A stretch of DNA of 7,794 bases from positions 1-7,794 of the forward strand of contig CAZYTO010000269.1 in assembly GCA_964650405.1 (NCBI GenBank). The letters run 5' to 3'. Source of the stretch: CAZYTO01 sp964650405 (lineage in GTDB: Bacteria > Acidobacteriota > Thermoanaerobaculia > Gp7-AA8). A program made the translations under genes and the position numbers. The first letter of the stretch is position 1; every line of letters starts with the position of its first letter. Below, one piece after another: positions 5,978 through 7,794 of the stretch. A model generated the notes under the pieces. That model was not told the DNA's origin and ran no database searches. It was given only the letters and a program-made list of their open reading frames with translations.

Positions 5978-6609
5978 ATCCGAAGCCTCTCCGCCACGTC
6001 GACCTCTTCTCCAGCGCCGGGCGGCTGGAAGGCCTCTACCGCGAGCTGCAGGATCCGGCCGGCGTGGCCGTCGTTTGTCATCCGCACCCGCTGGGCGGAG
6101 GGAGCCTGCACAACAAGGTCGTCTTCCGCGCCGCGCGGGGCCTGGAGAACGCCAACGTGGCTACGCTCCGTTTCAACTTCCGCGGCGTCGGCACCAGTGC
6201 CGGCAAGCACGACGACGGGGAGGGGGAGCAGGGAGACGTCATGGCCGCCATCGACTGGGTGACGAAGATGCACCCGGGAAAGAAGCTCTTCGTGGGCGGT
6301 TTTTCCTTCGGCGCCTGGGTGGCCTCCCGCGTAGCCTGCGAGCTGCCGTACGTCGATGCGATCTTCCTCATCGGCGCTCCCGTCAACAAGTACGACCTCG
6401 GCTATCTCAAGTCGTGCGAGAAGCCGATCCTCTTCCTGCACGGCACGCAGGACGAGCACGGCGAGGTAGGCAAGCTGGAGAAGCTGGCCCAGCAGGTGCG
6501 CAACGCCGAGAGCGTCATCGTCACCGGCGCCGACCATTTCTTCACCAAGCAGCTCGATGCCGTCGACGAGACCATGCGGGCCTGGGCGGAAGAGATCCTG
6601 GCCGGCTGA
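5974..6609 (+). CDS. Alpha/beta hydrolase, COG2945-like
   Basis: This 211-residue serine hydrolase is of the short alpha/beta fold type. The motif HPHPLGGGSLHNKV (36-49) and the following FNFRGVGTSAG (67-77, oxyanion region) are hallmarks of the COG2945 group. The nucleophile elbow is GGFSFGAW with Ser111. The acid is probably Asp160 in HGTQDE and the base His188 in GADHFF, giving a complete catalytic triad. No signal peptide is present, so it should be cytoplasmic; the substrate is unknown. The GTG start at 5974 overlaps the Rieske stop by 4 bp and has AAGGTGG just upstream, so I prefer it to an ATG at 5857 lying deep in the Rieske gene. Its stop codon touches the stop of the opposing gene with no spacer. 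Confidence 0.9.
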   Translation: MNPKPLRHVDLFSSAGRLEGLYRELQDPAGVAVVCHPHPLGGGSLHNKVVFRAARGLENANVATLRFNFRGVGTSAGKHDDGEGEQGDVMAAIDWVTKMHPGKKLFVGGFSFGAWVASRVACELPYVDAIFLIGAPVNKYDLGYLKSCEKPILFLHGTQDEHGEVGKLEKLAQQVRNAESVIVTGADHFFTKQLDAVDETMRAWAEEILAG

Positions 6610-7314
6610 TTACCGCAACGCTTCCCGCAGGAAGCGCAGGCCCTGGATCGTTCGTGTGCCGTGCCAGGTGAAGAGATGCCCGGGAAACGGTCCGACGACA
6701 CGGGCGTTTGACGTCGCGCGGATCGCGGCTGCGTCTTCGGCCGTGAAGGTGTACGGCTCATCGGGGAGGAAGACGAGGTCGGGCTCCAGGGCCAGGGCGC
6801 AGTCGAGGTCCATGGCCGGGTAGCGCTCGCGCCCGCGCAGCAGGTTGCGGCCGCCGGCGCTCTCGACCAGCGCCGAAACGTAGGTATCCCCGCCGCACCA
6901 CATCCACGGCGATTTCCAGATCGGGACGAGAAACGTGAACGCCGGCACGGTGAAGCGCGCCGCCTGTAGTTCTCCGATCAGTTCATGGGCCCGCTGCTGC
7001 CGGCCGTGGAGCTCTCCCAGCTCGCGCAGCAGGGGCGGCACGTCATCCACTGTCTTCGGCTCGCTGACGTGGACACGCGTGAACGCCGCGATGGTGTCGG
7101 CGTGGCGCTTCAGGTTCTCTTCATGGTTGAGGTAGACGAGATCGGGCGCCAGCGCACGAATCTCCTCGATGCGCGGATTCTTCGTCCCGCCGACGCGCGG
7201 CAGGGTCAGGCCCGGCGGGAAGATGCACCAGTCGGTGATCCCCACGACGTCGCCGCCCGCTCCGAGGTCGAAGAGGGATTCGGTGATCGAGGGGACGAGG
7301 GAGACGGCGCGCAT
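6610..7314 (-). CDS. BtuF-like helical-backbone metal/cobalamin-binding protein, no signal peptide
   Basis: This 234-residue protein belongs to the periplasmic-binding-protein-2-like family of BtuF and iron-siderophore receptors (PF01497 type). It begins directly with the first strand of the fold, RAVSLVPSITESLFDLGAG (2-20), followed by VVGITDWC, VGGTKNPRIEEI (41-52) and LAPDLVYLNHEEN. The second lobe contains WKSPWMWCGGDTY (133-145), SAGGRNLL and the C-terminal HGTRTIQGLRFL. BtuF normally delivers vitamin B12 to the BtuCD transporter, but here there is no export signal and no transporter gene in view. Such leaderless relatives are common and their role is unclear. ATG 7314 is chosen because everything upstream in the open frame (to 7506) is repeat sequence and gives no signal peptide. 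GGGG lies about 3 nt before the start. Confidence 0.88.
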   Translation of the reverse strand: MRAVSLVPSITESLFDLGAGGDVVGITDWCIFPPGLTLPRVGGTKNPRIEEIRALAPDLVYLNHEENLKRHADTIAAFTRVHVSEPKTVDDVPPLLRELGELHGRQQRAHELIGELQAARFTVPAFTFLVPIWKSPWMWCGGDTYVSALVESAGGRNLLRGRERYPAMDLDCALALEPDLVFLPDEPYTFTAEDAAAIRATSNARVVGPFPGHLFTWHGTRTIQGLRFLREALR

Positions 7315-7337
7315 GGTCCCCAATTTATCCTGAGCGT

Positions 7338-7425
7338 GGGCTGGCGGGTGGGAGCGAAGGATCTGGCTGCAGGATTCGAGGTTCAGGCTCTTACCGCGAG
7401 ATCCTTCGCTCTCGTCCGCCACCCG
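7338..7425. repeat. Long imperfect hairpin (27-bp arms)
   Basis: Positions 7338-7364 and 7399-7425 are inverted copies with 22 of 27 bases matching; the inner 13 bases (AGCGAAGGATCT plus its preceding G) match perfectly. The loop is 34 nt. The left arm also matches the minus strand of 5615-5650, showing that the arm is a dispersed repeat. Confidence 0.75.
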
Positions 7426-7431
7426 GGCTTC

Positions 7432-7464
7432 CAAGAAACTTTCAGTGTTTGTGCGGGTTTCTTG
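7432..7464. repeat. Perfect 8-bp hairpin CAAGAAAC / GTTTCTTG
   Basis: CAAGAAAC at 7432-7439 and GTTTCTTG at 7457-7464 pair perfectly across 17 nt. It lies between the two larger hairpins of the element. It is short and could be chance. Confidence 0.5.
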
Positions 7465-7480
7465 TGAGTGAAGAAGCAAC

Positions 7481-7540
7481 TCACGCGGAGGACGCGGAGA
7501 AGGCACTCAGTCCTCCGCGATCTTCGCGTTCTCCGCGTGA
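7481..7540. repeat. 20-bp stem hairpin of the CTCCGCGT type
   Basis: The left arm 7481-7500 (TCACGCGGAGGACGCGGAGA) and the right arm 7521-7540 pair at 18 of 20 positions across a 20-nt loop. Sequences built from CTCCGCG...CGTGA recur between genes in many environmental genomes and give spurious peptides. There is no T-tract on either strand, so it is not an obvious intrinsic terminator. Confidence 0.8.
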
Positions 7541-7590
7541 ACCGTCCCCCGTCGATCGTCTCTTCTTTCAGGAGCAGCGCGCCTCGCGCT

Positions 7591-7794
7591 GTGTTTGCGC
7601 TCAGGATAAACTGCGCGCCTCTGAGCTCCCGAATCCTTCTCCCGCTCTGGTGTCTCGTGGCCGCGGTGGCGCTTTCGTGCAACCTCGGCGGGTATCCGCT
7701 GCTCGACGCCGATGAGGGGCGCAACGGCGAGGTGGGGCGGGAGATGGCGGCGACGAACGACTACGTCATGCCGCGTCTCGACGGCCTGCCGTAT
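7591..7794 (+). CDS. ArnT/PMT-like membrane glycosyltransferase, N-terminal fragment
   Basis: The last 68 codons of the window begin a polytopic membrane glycosyltransferase of the GT-C fold (protein O-mannosyltransferase/ArnT type), cut off by the window edge. A hydrophobic first helix (about residues 13-30, LLPLWCLVAAVALSC) is followed by NLGGYPLLDADEGRNGEVGREM and then DYVMPRLDGLPY. This matches the first outer loop of the family, in which the acidic DE pair (41-42) supplies the catalytic Asp, and the 'DE-R, REM, P-x-L-x-G-x-PY' order is diagnostic. These enzymes move sugars from polyprenyl phosphate donors to lipid or protein. The start is uncertain: GTG 7591 is in frame and precedes the helix, but its AGGAG (7570-7574) is 16 nt away; a later unusual start is possible. 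The repeat arm CAGGATAAACTG lies within this N-terminal segment. Confidence 0.8.
   Translation, partial: MFALRINCAPLSSRILLPLWCLVAAVALSCNLGGYPLLDADEGRNGEVGREMAATNDYVMPRLDGLPY

Larger units (their letters stand above)
7321..7613. repeat. MITE-like element with 16-bp terminal inverted repeats
   Basis: The left end CAATTTATCCTGAGCG (7321-7336) and right end CGCTCAGGATAAACTG (7598-7613) are inverted copies with 15 of 16 bases matching. Between them lie no gene I can support and at least three internal inverted repeats, listed separately. At 293 bp with terminal repeats and no transposase, it has the outline of a non-autonomous element, or of several palindromic repeats joined together. No target-site duplication is obvious: the left flank ends CCC and the right flank begins CGCG. 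The left end is 6 bp from the BtuF-like ATG and the right end is inside or next to the start of the glycosyltransferase gene. Confidence 0.65.

Noticed and set aside
7315..7506. 64-residue N-terminal extension of the BtuF-like protein
   Set aside because: It translates the repeat element, contains no signal peptide, and the family fold begins exactly at ATG 7314.
7481..7540. Intrinsic transcription terminator
   Set aside because: The stem is strong but no T-run follows on either strand, and it lies between divergent 5' ends, not at gene ends.
579..7794. Novel defence or mobile system
   Set aside because: No nuclease, helicase, toxin-antitoxin, reverse transcriptase, integrase or transposase was seen; the genes belong to common metabolic and envelope families.

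Overview
The window is high-GC bacterial chromosome (roughly 60-65% G+C by eye) with frequent GTG/TTG starts and several families of small intergenic repeats. Short palindromic repeats built around GATCCTTCG and CTCAGGAT, tandem GCAACC runs, and orphan AmmeMemoRadiSam enzymes remind me of Acidobacteriota-like environmental genomes. That placement is an impression: no rRNA or marker gene is present. No phage, IS transposase, CRISPR array, tRNA or rRNA was seen. The genes look like ordinary chromosomal housekeeping and accessory genes, and I found no convincing new multi-gene system. The less ordinary material lies mostly between the genes.

Layout. Positions 1-578 hold no convincing gene. They contain a four-unit array of an 18-bp motif separated by C/T-rich spacers, one of which carries a perfect 15-bp tandem duplication. 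Next, on the + strand, come two lipoprotein genes 16 bp apart: a dual-specificity-type phosphatase with an intact HC-x5-R active site (579-1271) and an unrecognised protein (1288-2274). An AraC-family regulator on the - strand (2361-3242, TTG start) converges on this pair. Across a 45-bp gap it diverges from a + strand group: a lipocalin-like DUF1579-type protein (3288-3770), a DinB/YfiT-like metal-binding four-helix protein (3838-4320), and the radical SAM enzyme AmrS (4335-5465).

A second + strand pair follows, linked by a GTGA stop/start overlap: a small Rieske ferredoxin (5663-5977) and a short COG2945-like alpha/beta hydrolase (5974-6609). The hydrolase stop codon abuts, with zero spacing, the stop codon of a - strand BtuF-like metal/cobalamin-binding protein (6610-7314) that lacks a signal peptide. 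At the right edge begins a + strand ArnT/PMT-type membrane glycosyltransferase (about 7591 to beyond 7794).

Two intergenic spaces (5463-5663 and 7321-7613) carry related inverted-repeat elements. The arm ends in CAGGATAAATTG and lies directly against the start of a flanking gene: the Rieske GTG overlaps one copy, and the BtuF-like ATG lies 6 bp outside another. A third arm lies at the presumed start of the glycosyltransferase. The element at 7321-7613 has 16-bp terminal inverted repeats (15 of 16 matching) and two internal hairpins, giving it a MITE-like outline. This arrangement of repeat ends as 5' leaders is the observation most worth following up.
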